From an uncultured Clostridia bacterium (lineage in GTDB: Bacteria > Bacillota > Clostridia > Oscillospirales > CAG-272): 20,264 nt of DNA. Location of the stretch: positions 1 through 20,264 of the forward strand of contig CALCTA010000133.1 of the NCBI GenBank assembly GCA_937893945.1, read 5' to 3'. The notes beneath the pieces are model-generated. The model made no database searches and was not told the DNA's origin. It saw only the letters and a program-made list of their open reading frames with translations. Made by a program: the position numbers and the translations under genes. Positions 1 through 7,402 of this stretch are shown piece by piece (position 1 is the first letter of the stretch; every line of letters begins with the position of its first letter).

Positions 1-9
1 AACACACTT

Positions 10-33
10 CTATTTATTTGTAAATAGTTTTTT
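10..33 (+). terminator. Possible terminator of a gene left of the window
   Basis: A 7-bp stem, CTATTTA at 10-16 and TAAATAG at 21-27 with loop TTTG, is followed directly by six T on the plus strand. The stem is all A/T except one G-C pair, so it is weak. It would end a plus-strand gene lying outside the window, converging on the radical SAM gene. Confidence 0.4.
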
Positions 34-78
34 CAAAAAAATTAAAAATCTTTTTCCGGAAGCTTCTTGAAGGGGATA

Positions 79-963
79 TCATTTGAAATCAGGGGTAAAA
101 TCCGAGCTTGCCGAGGATCTGCTCTGAAAGAAACCGTCAAATCCAAGCCTCTCCGCCTCTTTACATACTGAGCTGTATTCAAATGAGGTAACCTTGCGGT
201 GAAGCTCGGGGTAGGGAGTGTCAAGCGCAAAGTCGGGCGTGTATTGGCTCATAAGGCTGAGTAGCAGATCGTCCGTGCCAAAGGTAGAGGCGATATGCTT
301 AAGCACGCTGATGCTGTCTTTGCGGTGCGAGGGAAGCACGAGGTGGCGCACGACGACACCGCTCTCAAGAAGCTCACCGCTATCTGAGTAGCGGTATTTT
401 CCTCTTTGCGAAAGCATCTCGGAAAGTGCCGCCGTTGCTACCTCTCTGTAGTCTGAAGCGGATGAATAGAGGGCGGAAAGCTCGTTTGAAAAATACTTGA
501 AATCAGGTAAATATATATCAACAAGACCGTCGAGGCGGCGAAGCGTTTCCACTCTCTCATATCCCGAGGTGTTATATACCACGGGAACGCGAAGATCTCC
601 GCTCGCCTTGAGACGCTCGAGTATCGGAGCTAAGCGGTGAACGAAATGAGTTGGGGTTACGAGGTTGAGATTATGTACACCGCTCTCAAGAAGCGCGACT
701 ATCCGTGAGTAAAGCTCACCGTCCGACAGAAGCTCTCCGTTGTTTTTTGAACGGCTGATATCCTTGTTCTGACAGAAAACGCAACCGAGCGAGCAACCGC
801 AGAAGAATACCGTTCCCGAGCCGCGAGAGGCGCTTATGGGCGGCTCCTCAAAGAAGTGAGGTGCTATCCTTGCTACCCTTATCCCGTCCTGCTGTCCGCA
901 ATAGCCTGCGGCGCTCTCTCGGTCTGTATTACATTGTCTCGGACACAGCGTGCAAAGCGCCAT
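79..963 (-). CDS. PflX-like radical SAM protein (pyruvate formate-lyase activase-related)
   Basis: Probable radical SAM enzyme that cleaves S-adenosylmethionine at a [4Fe-4S] cluster; its substrate is not known. The cluster motif CxxxCxxC is visible as C57, C61 and C64, just after a GSGTVFF stretch. An N-terminal cysteine set (C4, C7, C11, C22, in CTLCPRQC...GYC) and the EEPPIS segment are typical of the PflX family (COG1313), which is related to glycyl-radical enzyme activases. At 294 aa the protein looks complete. The start is supported by GGGAGGT about 5 bases upstream on the minus strand. No glycyl-radical enzyme gene lies nearby, so a role as an activase cannot be inferred from context. 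It is divergent from cinA across about 170 bases. Confidence 0.88.
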   Translation of the reverse strand: MALCTLCPRQCNTDRESAAGYCGQQDGIRVARIAPHFFEEPPISASRGSGTVFFCGCSLGCVFCQNKDISRSKNNGELLSDGELYSRIVALLESGVHNLNLVTPTHFVHRLAPILERLKASGDLRVPVVYNTSGYERVETLRRLDGLVDIYLPDFKYFSNELSALYSSASDYREVATAALSEMLSQRGKYRYSDSGELLESGVVVRHLVLPSHRKDSISVLKHIASTFGTDDLLLSLMSQYTPDFALDTPYPELHRKVTSFEYSSVCKEAERLGFDGFFQSRSSASSDFTPDFK

Positions 964-1131
964 AGCGCACCTCCCATGAGTTTCTTTAAAGATATTTTAA
1001 CAGATTTTCGCGCTTTAGGCAGACTTTTTCTTAAAGTTTACAAAAAGTTCACTAAGATAGTGTGCCTAAGGTATCGTTTTATGGTAAAATATTTCTTGTA
1101 CCCTTGAAATTCTTGAAAGAGAGCTTTGGTT

Positions 1132-2412
1132 ATGGATAATAATAAAAGTAAGATAAATAGCAGCGAATGCGCGGAGATACTCTGCGTGGGAACTGAGCTT
1201 TTGCTCGGAGATATAGTTAACACAAACGCGGCTTTTCTCTCGCGAGAGCTTGCCGCGCTTGGCTTTGGTGTGTATCACCATAGCGTAGTCGGAGATAATC
1301 CCGAAAGGCTGAAGAAAGCCCTTGAGCTTGCGCTTGGCAGGGCAGATCTCGTTGTGATGAGCGGTGGACTTGGACCTACCAAGGACGATCTCACCAAAGA
1401 GACGGTAGCGGCTTATTTCGGACTTCCTATGGAGCTTCACGGCGAGTCGCTTACGGCTATACGCGAGTATTTTGCGCGCACGGGCAGAGCTATGAGCGCA
1501 AACAATGAAAAGCAGGCGTATATGCCTAAGGACGCGAGAGTTTTTCAGAATCGCTACGGAACTGCTCCCGCCCTTGCGATAGCTAAGGACGGTAAAACGG
1601 TAATTATGCTCCCCGGACCGCCCGTAGAGCTTATTCCTCTGTTCTTTGAGGAGGTAGCGCCCTATCTTCAGGAAAGAAGCGGACACGCGATAGTCAGCAG
1701 AAACGTAAATATCTTCGGTATGGGTGAGTCGGCAGTGGCAGAAAAGCTTGACGCTCTGCTTTGCGAGTCGCAGAATCCGACAGTCGCTCCCTACTGCAAA
1801 GAGGGCGAGGTCAGATTGCGTGTTACCGCGCGCGCTGACAGTAAGACCGAGGCAGAGCGCATGTGCGACGAGTTTGTAGGAAAGATACTTGAGAGCGAGG
1901 TCGGTGGCTTTGTTTACGGAATTGACGCTGAGAGCATGGAGCAGGTGCTTCTCGATAAGCTTCACGAGAAGAAGCTCACGCTTTCCGCAGCAGAGTCCTG
2001 CACGGGAGGACTTATCGCTAAGAGAATAACAGATATCCCGGGCTGCTCGGACGTCTTTTTCGGCGGATGTGTTACTTATACCAACGAGGTAAAAGAAAAG
2101 CTGCTCGGCGTAAAGCACGAAACTCTTGAAAAATACGGTGCGGTGTCCTCGCAAACGGCAATGGAGATGGCACGCGGCGTTCGTATCGCGACGGGAAGTG
2201 ATATAGGACTTTCGGCAACAGGAATAGCAGGCCCTGGCGGTGGCACGGACGAGACACCCGTGGGAACGGTGTTCCTCGGCATATCCACCCCCGACGGAGA
2301 GGACTTCCGTCGCCTGTCTCTCTCGGGTAGAAGGAGCCGAGATTTTATCCGTATAGTCAGCGCAACCAACGCTTACGATATGGCGCTCAAGTGGATCTTA
2401 GCGAAAAAATAG
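1132..2412 (+). CDS. cinA: CinA: competence/damage-inducible protein, nicotinamide-nucleotide amidase
   Basis: Two-domain CinA. The N-terminal molybdopterin-binding-like domain (about residues 12-180) shows GTELLLG, SGGLGPTKDD and LPGPPVEL. The C-terminal domain (about 265-425) shows the SAAESCTGG and GIAGPGGGT motifs of the nicotinamide-nucleotide amidase (PncC-like). In other bacteria CinA recycles NMN in pyridine nucleotide salvage and is often linked to recA and competence; recA is not in this window. The length, 426 aa, is normal. A TTG lies two codons upstream at 1126, but GAAAGAGAG at 1115-1123 sits 8 bases before the ATG at 1132 and only 2 before the TTG, so I chose the ATG. A weak extended -10 (TGG then TAAAAT, 1085-1090) may be the promoter. 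Confidence 0.95.
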   Translation: MDNNKSKINSSECAEILCVGTELLLGDIVNTNAAFLSRELAALGFGVYHHSVVGDNPERLKKALELALGRADLVVMSGGLGPTKDDLTKETVAAYFGLPMELHGESLTAIREYFARTGRAMSANNEKQAYMPKDARVFQNRYGTAPALAIAKDGKTVIMLPGPPVELIPLFFEEVAPYLQERSGHAIVSRNVNIFGMGESAVAEKLDALLCESQNPTVAPYCKEGEVRLRVTARADSKTEAERMCDEFVGKILESEVGGFVYGIDAESMEQVLLDKLHEKKLTLSAAESCTGGLIAKRITDIPGCSDVFFGGCVTYTNEVKEKLLGVKHETLEKYGAVSSQTAMEMARGVRIATGSDIGLSATGIAGPGGGTDETPVGTVFLGISTPDGEDFRRLSLSGRRSRDFIRIVSATNAYDMALKWILAKK

Positions 2413-2431
2413 GCAAAAAAGCAAATTTTTT

Positions 2432-2452
2432 AACTTTTTTTAAAGTTTTTTT
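2432..2452 (+). terminator. Weak terminator after cinA
   Basis: AACTTT at 2432-2437 pairs with AAAGTT at 2442-2447 across a TTTT loop and runs into seven T. The stem is short and A/T-rich. It lies 20 bases after the cinA stop and just before the pfkA promoter. Confidence 0.45.
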
Positions 2453-2462
2453 CATATTACTA

Positions 2463-2491
2463 TTGATTTTTTTGTGAATGTGTATTACAAT
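2463..2491 (+). promoter_or_regulatory. Promoter of pfkA
   Basis: TTGATT at 2463-2468, 17-base spacer, TACAAT at 2486-2491: a good vegetative (sigma-A type) match. It predicts a leader of about 65 bases. The leader holds a small hairpin, GAGCC at 2527-2531 with GGCTC at 2536-2540, just before the Shine-Dalgarno sequence GGAAAGG (2545-2551). Confidence 0.7.
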
Positions 2492-2564
2492 AACTTAGTA
2501 TGATCACACATTGATAGTTTATTAACGAGCCGTAGGGCTCTTTCGGAAAGGTAAAAAATAAGAT

Positions 2565-3653
2565 ATGGAAAAGATAAAGAAGATAGGCGTGCTTACCTCG
2601 GGCGGAGATGCTCCCGGAATGAACGCCGCTATCAGAGCAATAACAGATAAGGCGCTTGAGCAGGGAATAGAGGTAGTTGGAATTATTGGCGGCTACAGAG
2701 GTCTTATAGACAATAAGATCATCCCCCTTACATCCGAGTTCGTGAATTCTATCGTAGGTCTTGGCGGCACAAAGCTTTATTCCGACCGCTGCAACGAGTT
2801 CAAGACAGAAGAGGGTATGCAGAAGGCTATAGACACCTGCAAGAAGAATAATATTGACGCTATCATCGCAATAGGTGGCGACGGTACATTCAGAGGCGCT
2901 ACCGACCTGTCTCTTCGTGGCATCCCCGCTATCGGAGTTACGGGTACTATAGATAACGATATCACCGCAACAGACTACACCGTTGGCTTTGATACCGCGA
3001 TGAACACAGTGCTTGGCGCACTTGAGAGATTTGCGGATACCTGCGAGTCGCACGCTCGCTGCAACGTCGTTGAGGTAATGGGCAGAGACTGCGGACAGAT
3101 CGCGCTTATGACTGCTATCGCTTCGGGCGCTATCGCAGTTGCTATCCCCGAGGTCGATTTCGACGAGGAGGCGGCTCTTGCGAGAATCAAGGCGGCACGT
3201 GAGGCAGGCAAGAGAGGAATGATAGTTGTTGTCAGCGAGGGCGTGTTCTACGATGAGGGCAACGGAATCAAGGTTCCTTACGGCGAGTACTTCAGAAGCA
3301 AGTGCGAGGCTGAGACCGGCGTTGAGACTAAGTTCGCGCGCCTTGCTCATATGGTAAGAGGCGGACATCCCACCCTCCGCGACAGACTTACCGCTTCCAG
3401 AATGGGCGTTAAGGCTGTAGAGCTTATACTCGAGGGCAAGAGCAACCTCGTAGTTATCGAGGAGGACGGCAAGTACGTTCCTATGGATATCGTATTCGCG
3501 CTCACCACCGACCGTATGTATAAGAAGAAGCTTAAAGAGGGCGACCTTGATAAGTACTCGGCAGAGGAGATCGCCGAGATGGAGGCTATCTGCCAGAAGC
3601 GCCGCGACGAGATCGAGGAGCTTTACAAGATAGCAAACGATATAGCTATATAA
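2565..3653 (+). CDS. pfkA: ATP-dependent 6-phosphofructokinase
   Basis: Phosphorylates fructose 6-phosphate to fructose 1,6-bisphosphate, the committed step of glycolysis. The N-terminal TSGGDAPGMN loop, GGDGT (104-108) and GTIDND (127-132, catalytic D130) are present. Glycine in GGDG and glycine rather than lysine before TIDND point to ATP, not pyrophosphate, as phosphoryl donor. VVEVMGRDCG follows. Two things are atypical: the usual HxQRGG segment reads HMVRGG, and at 362 aa the protein is about 40 residues longer than the usual bacterial enzyme (near 320). The extra part is a charged, probably helical tail. The gene has its own promoter and terminator, so it is monocistronic. Confidence 0.95.
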   Translation: MEKIKKIGVLTSGGDAPGMNAAIRAITDKALEQGIEVVGIIGGYRGLIDNKIIPLTSEFVNSIVGLGGTKLYSDRCNEFKTEEGMQKAIDTCKKNNIDAIIAIGGDGTFRGATDLSLRGIPAIGVTGTIDNDITATDYTVGFDTAMNTVLGALERFADTCESHARCNVVEVMGRDCGQIALMTAIASGAIAVAIPEVDFDEEAALARIKAAREAGKRGMIVVVSEGVFYDEGNGIKVPYGEYFRSKCEAETGVETKFARLAHMVRGGHPTLRDRLTASRMGVKAVELILEGKSNLVVIEEDGKYVPMDIVFALTTDRMYKKKLKEGDLDKYSAEEIAEMEAICQKRRDEIEELYKIANDIAI

Positions 3654-3660
3654 CTATTGA

Positions 3661-3690
3661 AAAAAGGACAGCGCACGCGCTGTCCTTTTT
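3661..3690. terminator. Bidirectional terminator between pfkA and the Xre regulator
   Basis: A near-perfect palindrome: AAAAAGGACAGCG at 3661-3673 pairs with CGCTGTCCTTTTT at 3678-3690, loop CACG. The T run serves pfkA on the plus strand. The A run gives a T run for the regulator gene on the minus strand, whose stop is only 4 bases away. Confidence 0.9.
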
Positions 3691-3694
3691 TAGT

Positions 3695-4792
3695 TTAGAT
3701 CTGCGGCTTTTTTGCAACTTTTTTCAATCTGTCAACAAGTACTTCATAACGAGCATCGGAACGCAAAATGGCAACTTCATTATTAATTTCCAACCATTCA
3801 AGCAGAGATTGCGAACGATTGCCGTCTGCCTCCATGATCCAGCCGCCACTTGAATATCCGCGAAGAATGGGCGAGGTGTGCGGCGCATCAAAATCATAGG
3901 TGTCCATATGAATAGCAAAGTCCGCACTTTTCTCCAGCCACTTCCACGCTTCTTCGTAGTTCTGCTTTCTCAGATATGCGGTGCACAGAAGACTACAGGC
4001 ACTTTCGCCAAGTTGGGCCTTGTATTGATAATCACCGTCAGGGAAAAGCAAATCAAGAAAACCTACTTCGGTTTTCCATAAATGAATACTGTCTTCAAGC
4101 GAATAAATAAACTCTCCATTATCGTGCCTTTGAACAGCTGCACTTTCAATCATTTCGGCAGTACGGTAAAGCAAAAATGATAAATAGCCTTGAAACTCTT
4201 CGAAGTCCGCGTCACCCTTCCAATGATACCTCATAAAGTCTTCGTACGAAAAATCCGCGCGCGGCAGCTCCTTTGCAAGCTTTAGCATTTCCTCTCTTTT
4301 ACCTGCATATCCGTAGGCGGTTCCAAGAGTATCTATCGCTTCATATCGTGTAGTACTGTCGGTGCATTCCGCAAGGATCCGATTGCAAAGATCAAACACC
4401 TCGTCGTATTCCTTGATGCCTTTTCGAGAATATTCACACACCAACGAGTAGGCAAGGCTTTGCATGATCTTATAATCGCGTGGGAACTTTTTGTTTGCTT
4501 CGCGGAGAAGTACGGTGCGTTCAGCACCCTTTCCTTGATATCCCAATTCAGCCGCATCGCTCAAATATTTCTTTATTTCTTCACTATTCTTCTCGATATC
4601 GATTCCGAGCAGAACGTCGGATGAAACGTCAAAGATATGGCAGAGGGCGGGGAGCTGAGAAATATCGGGAGAGGTCCTGTCGCACTCCCATTGCGAGACC
4701 GCACGCGAGGTAATTCCAAGATACTCGGCAAGCTGTTCTTGCGTAATATCCTTCTCGCGACGCAGACGTTTTATGGTTGAACCAATAGACAT
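3695..4792 (-). CDS. Xre-family HTH transcriptional regulator with helical C-terminal region
   Basis: The N-terminal 60 residues form a Cro/CI-type helix-turn-helix (TIKRLRREKDITQEQLAEYL, then ITSRAVSQWE). The remaining 300 residues are rich in paired-helix patterns (for example an A-x-YLRKQNYEEAWKWLEKSA stretch), suggesting TPR-like repeats that could bind a ligand, peptide or partner. The target and signal are unknown. A TTG lies five codons upstream at 4807, but GGAGG stands 8 bases before the ATG at 4792 and overlaps that TTG region, so the ATG is the start (365 aa). The gene is monocistronic with a good promoter and shares its terminator with pfkA. Confidence 0.88.
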   Translation of the reverse strand: MSIGSTIKRLRREKDITQEQLAEYLGITSRAVSQWECDRTSPDISQLPALCHIFDVSSDVLLGIDIEKNSEEIKKYLSDAAELGYQGKGAERTVLLREANKKFPRDYKIMQSLAYSLVCEYSRKGIKEYDEVFDLCNRILAECTDSTTRYEAIDTLGTAYGYAGKREEMLKLAKELPRADFSYEDFMRYHWKGDADFEEFQGYLSFLLYRTAEMIESAAVQRHDNGEFIYSLEDSIHLWKTEVGFLDLLFPDGDYQYKAQLGESACSLLCTAYLRKQNYEEAWKWLEKSADFAIHMDTYDFDAPHTSPILRGYSSGGWIMEADGNRSQSLLEWLEINNEVAILRSDARYEVLVDRLKKVAKKPQI

Positions 4793-4913
4793 AAATTTGT
4801 CCTCCAAAAAGTATTCAAAAGCGCTTTTGTGATTTTATTATATCAAATCGTAAGAATATTACCACGAAGCGTTTGTTGAGATAAAGTATAGTTTGGCTTT
4901 GATTTCCAAAGGT

Positions 4914-4942
4914 ATTATAGCATATACGCCGCGAATTTTCAA
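4914..4942 (-). promoter_or_regulatory. Promoter of the Xre regulator gene
   Basis: On the minus strand TTGAAA (4942-4937), 17-base spacer, TATAAT (4919-4914). This predicts a leader of about 115 bases. A second TATAAT with a TGA extension lies at 4842-4837 but lacks a clear -35, so it is a possible secondary start. Confidence 0.75.
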
Positions 4943-5016
4943 TAAAATATGCGTTTTTAGGTGTAGAAATATAATTATATCGGCAGGGGAGGGGGGCCCA
5001 TACCGACAAATTGGAG

Positions 5017-5046
5017 AAAAAACAAAAGGGAGGCGAAACGCCTCCC
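5017..5046 (-). terminator. Terminator of holA
   Basis: GGGAGGCG at 5028-5035 pairs with CGCCTCCC at 5039-5046 across a 3-base loop. Read on the minus strand the stem is followed by TTTTGTTTTTT. It lies 27 bases after the holA stop. Confidence 0.9.
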
Positions 5047-5073
5047 GTACAGGTGTTGTTTTATATATCTCTG

Positions 5074-6105
5074 TCAGAGCGTGCATATAAGCCGCTCTAT
5101 TGCGGTGTAGCCCTGCATTGAGAGCTTGAGAGATAGGTCTGCCTCGGAACAGAGAAGCAACGCGCGCTTGAGCTTCTCGGACGGCTTTGATGCCGCCGCG
5201 GAGGCATAGATGCGCGTTTTGTAGTCATTCATTTTTAGGGTTGCCGCTATCTCGGGCGTGGGCATTCCTTGCTCTTGAAGCGCCTTGACAGACACGAGGT
5301 CGCATATCACGCGGGATACCTCACCGAGAATTATTACCGGCTCAACGCGTTGGAACTTCATAAAATTGAGCGCGTCGATAGCATCCGAATATCTTCCGTC
5401 GAGTATCGCGTTAGCGAGAGCATAGGCGTCAGAATCCACCACCGATATCGAAACGCTTCTCACGTCGTCTGCGCTTACGGTATTTCTTCCGTGCGAAAGA
5501 ACGTAGTAGGAGAGCTTTTTGGTCTCCTCGGCAAGCGTGAACATTGATTTTCCGCAACGGTCTATAAGAAGCGAGCAGACCTCTGGAGTTGCGCCTACAC
5601 CGTGGTGAGAAAAATGCTTTCCTACCCACGCGACGAGTCGCGCTCCCGTAACAGCTTCAAATCTCACGGGCGTGAGATATTTTGAAAGCTCGGTAAGAAC
5701 TGCCGAGGGGCGCTTTGGAAGATTGCCCTCGTCTATAAGTCCGTCAGGGACGGATATTATAAGAATGTTGTAATCGTAATCCTCAAGAGTGCCGAGAACG
5801 TCGTAAAGCTCGTCAAGCTCGCTCTGCTTCATAGCGGAGATGGCAAGTCCGTTGATAGTGATTATCTTCTTATCCGCCATCATCGGAGGGGGCATAAGCG
5901 CGTTCAGGAGAGCCCCCGGCGTGTAGTCGATAGGAGCGATGGATACGTCGTTGAATACGGCAAAGGTCTCGTCCGAAACAATAGTCTCGCGTGCTGAGCG
6001 AAGCGAAAAGCTTTTGAGATAATCCTCCTCACCAAAAAAGAGATAGCCGCCGCTAAGTCCGGTTTTTAACTGTTTTCTGAAAACGTCCTCTTTTATGATA
6101 TCCAT
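5074..6105 (-). CDS. holA: DNA polymerase III subunit delta (clamp-loader subunit)
   Basis: Delta opens the beta sliding clamp within the clamp-loader complex of the replisome. At 343 aa it has the usual length. The N-terminal YLFFGEEDYLK (residues 21-31) is the degenerate nucleotide-binding segment typical of HolA, and the C-terminal helical part includes the LARAL-like stretch seen as KLKRALLLCSEADLSLK. The start is well set: AAGGAGG lies 6 bases before the ATG at 6105. It has its own promoter and terminator and is divergent from rpmH. In many relatives holA neighbours rpsT or comEC; neither is here. Confidence 0.92.
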   Translation of the reverse strand: MDIIKEDVFRKQLKTGLSGGYLFFGEEDYLKSFSLRSARETIVSDETFAVFNDVSIAPIDYTPGALLNALMPPPMMADKKIITINGLAISAMKQSELDELYDVLGTLEDYDYNILIISVPDGLIDEGNLPKRPSAVLTELSKYLTPVRFEAVTGARLVAWVGKHFSHHGVGATPEVCSLLIDRCGKSMFTLAEETKKLSYYVLSHGRNTVSADDVRSVSISVVDSDAYALANAILDGRYSDAIDALNFMKFQRVEPVIILGEVSRVICDLVSVKALQEQGMPTPEIAATLKMNDYKTRIYASAAASKPSEKLKRALLLCSEADLSLKLSMQGYTAIERLICTL

Positions 6106-6135
6106 ACCGTACCTCCTTTCGTACTCTATATATTC

Positions 6136-6164
6136 ATTTTATCACAAAATCGCAATATTCGCAA
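6136..6164 (-). promoter_or_regulatory. Promoter of holA
   Basis: On the minus strand TTGCGA (6164-6159), 17-base spacer, TAAAAT (6141-6136), with TGA directly before the -10 hexamer (extended -10). Confidence 0.6.
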
Positions 6165-6223
6165 TAATATTTTATCAAAAAGGTAAAATAAAAAGAAAAG
6201 AATAAAAAAATTTAAAAAATCTC

Positions 6224-6252
6224 TTGACAAATAGATGAAAATGTGGTTAAAT
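6224..6252 (+). promoter_or_regulatory. Promoter of the rpmH-rnpA-yidD-yidC-jag cluster
   Basis: Perfect -35 TTGACA (6224-6229), 17-base spacer, TTAAAT (6247-6252) with TGG as -10 extension. It fits the strong expression expected for a ribosomal protein. The leader of about 105 bases holds three TCCGGA hexamers at 6303, 6315 and 6331; the first two can pair. Confidence 0.8.
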
Positions 6253-6366
6253 ATAAGATGTCATTGTGTAAAAGCGTTATTTTGGCTGTATAGCAACACG
6301 CTTCCGGAAAAAGTTCCGGATATCTCACAATCCGGAATAAAGACAAATTTAAGGAGGTGCAAGTAA

Positions 6367-6501
6367 ATGCTCAGAACTTATCAACCCAAAAAGCGTCAGA
6401 GAAAGAAAGAGCACGGCTTCAGAAAGAGAATGGCAACTGCTGACGGCAGAAACGTACTTAAGAGAAGACGCGCTAAAGGCAGAAAAAGATTGACCTATTA
6501 A
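6367..6501 (+). CDS. rpmH: 50S ribosomal protein L34
   Basis: A 44-aa, highly basic protein starting MLRTYQPKKRQRKKEHGFRK and ending GRKRLTY, matching L34 over its whole length. L34 is a late-assembling large-subunit protein. The start is fixed by the strong AAGGAGGTG ending 7 bases before the ATG. It is the first gene of the cluster that continues with rnpA. In many Bacillota dnaA lies close upstream; here holA does. Confidence 0.98.
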   Translation: MLRTYQPKKRQRKKEHGFRKRMATADGRNVLKRRRAKGRKRLTY

Positions 6502-6535
6502 TTTGGTCGGACGATCGTTCGATAGCCTGACACAT

Positions 6536-6593
6536 AAAAACCGCCGGTGTCCTCAAAAGCAGACCTCTGTTTTTTGCGCGCATCGGGGTTTTT
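6536..6593 (+). terminator. Possible attenuator between rpmH and rnpA
   Basis: AAAAACC (6536-6542), a bulged G, and CCGGTG (6544-6549) can pair with CATCGGGGTTTTT (6581-6593), one G-U included, across a loop of about 31 bases. The T run follows the GC part. A partial terminator here would let much more L34 than RNase P protein be made. The near-palindrome TCGGACGATCGTTCGA lies just upstream. This rests on pairing only. Confidence 0.4.
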
Positions 6594-6632
6594 GGTATTT
6601 AGGCTAAAAAGAGAAGCAGGCGGGAAGGCTCG

Positions 6633-7019
6633 ATGAAGAATTTAGCTATCAAGGAAAATCACCTTTACAATAAGGCGTACAGAAAAGGGAAGAGCTACGT
6701 TGGCAGGCTCGTCGCGGTCTATGTGCTGCGCGATCTTGCGTCGGCAAAGCTTGCTCGGGCAAATCCCACTCACGAGTACGTCAACAGAGTCGGACTTTCG
6801 GTGTCAAAAAAGCTTGGCGGAGCAGTCGCGCGAAATCGCGCGAAAAGAATAATCCGCGCGGCATACGACACCTGCAAGCCCCGTCTCAAGAGGGGATTCC
6901 TTATAGTTATCAGCGCTCGCGGCGCGTCGGTCGGCAAGAAGAGCACCGATGTGGCAAGAGAGCTTGAGCTCGCCTTTAGTTCTCTCGATATGTTTCTTCC
7001 CGATGACAGAACGAACTGA
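6633..7019 (+). CDS. rnpA: Ribonuclease P protein component
   Basis: Protein subunit of RNase P, which with its RNA removes 5' leaders from precursor tRNAs. The signature RNR motif is present as R67-N68-R69 followed by K71-R72 and R75 (ARNRAKRIIRAAY). Early residues NHLYNKAYRKGKS match the family N-terminus (usually F-x-x-V/I-x-x-x-G). At 128 aa it is slightly longer than usual, owing to an insert around residues 36-48. GGGAAGG precedes the ATG by about 4 bases. It is the second gene of the rpmH cluster; the RNA subunit gene is not in the window. Confidence 0.96.
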   Translation: MKNLAIKENHLYNKAYRKGKSYVGRLVAVYVLRDLASAKLARANPTHEYVNRVGLSVSKKLGGAVARNRAKRIIRAAYDTCKPRLKRGFLIVISARGASVGKKSTDVARELELAFSSLDMFLPDDRTN

Positions 7020-7069
7020 GATCTTTTCACTAAAACGAACACGAAATTGCAGAAAAACGGTAAACTAAT

Positions 7070-7399
7070 ATGAAGCATGTTTGCGTTTGGCTGATTCGCT
7101 TTTATCAAAAATTTTTGTCGCCCTTAAAACGAAATCCTTCGTGTAGGTTCACGCCTACATGCTCTGCCTACGCCGCTGAGGCGTTTATGAAACGTGGCTT
7201 TTTCGTTGGCGCTTGGCTCTCAATATGGCGCATTTTGCGCTGTAATCCCTACTCGGCGGGCGGATACGATCCCGTTCCCGAGAGAAAAAGAGCGCCCAAG
7301 CGGATACCGAAATATCAAAAGGATAAAGGGAACGAAAATACAGACGACACACAAAAGAACAATGACAACTCTGTAAAAATCAGAGAGGAGAAAAATTAG
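7070..7399 (+). CDS. yidD: Membrane protein insertion efficiency factor YidD
   Basis: Small protein that aids YidC-dependent membrane insertion in other bacteria. The family signature is complete: FYQKFLSPL, CRFTPTCSAYA (C25 and C31), RILRCNPY (C58) and GGYDPVP (64-70). The family is usually 70-90 aa; this one is 109 because of a hydrophilic Lys/Asn/Asp-rich tail from about residue 71. The ribosome binding site is poor (AACGG region), so translation may depend on coupling or be low. It lies 50 bases after rnpA and 3 bases before yidC. Confidence 0.95.
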   Translation: MKHVCVWLIRFYQKFLSPLKRNPSCRFTPTCSAYAAEAFMKRGFFVGAWLSIWRILRCNPYSAGGYDPVPERKRAPKRIPKYQKDKGNENTDDTQKNNDNSVKIREEKN

Positions 7400-7402
7400 G
7401 TA

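Noticed and set aside
856..1107. 83-codon plus-strand open frame over the start of the radical SAM gene.
   Set aside because: Most of it is antisense to conserved radical SAM sequence, with no ribosome binding site.
6106..6366. Replication origin beside rpmH.
   Set aside because: The A/T-rich spacer contains no cluster of TTATCCACA-like DnaA boxes, and dnaA is not adjacent. The region is explained by divergent promoters.
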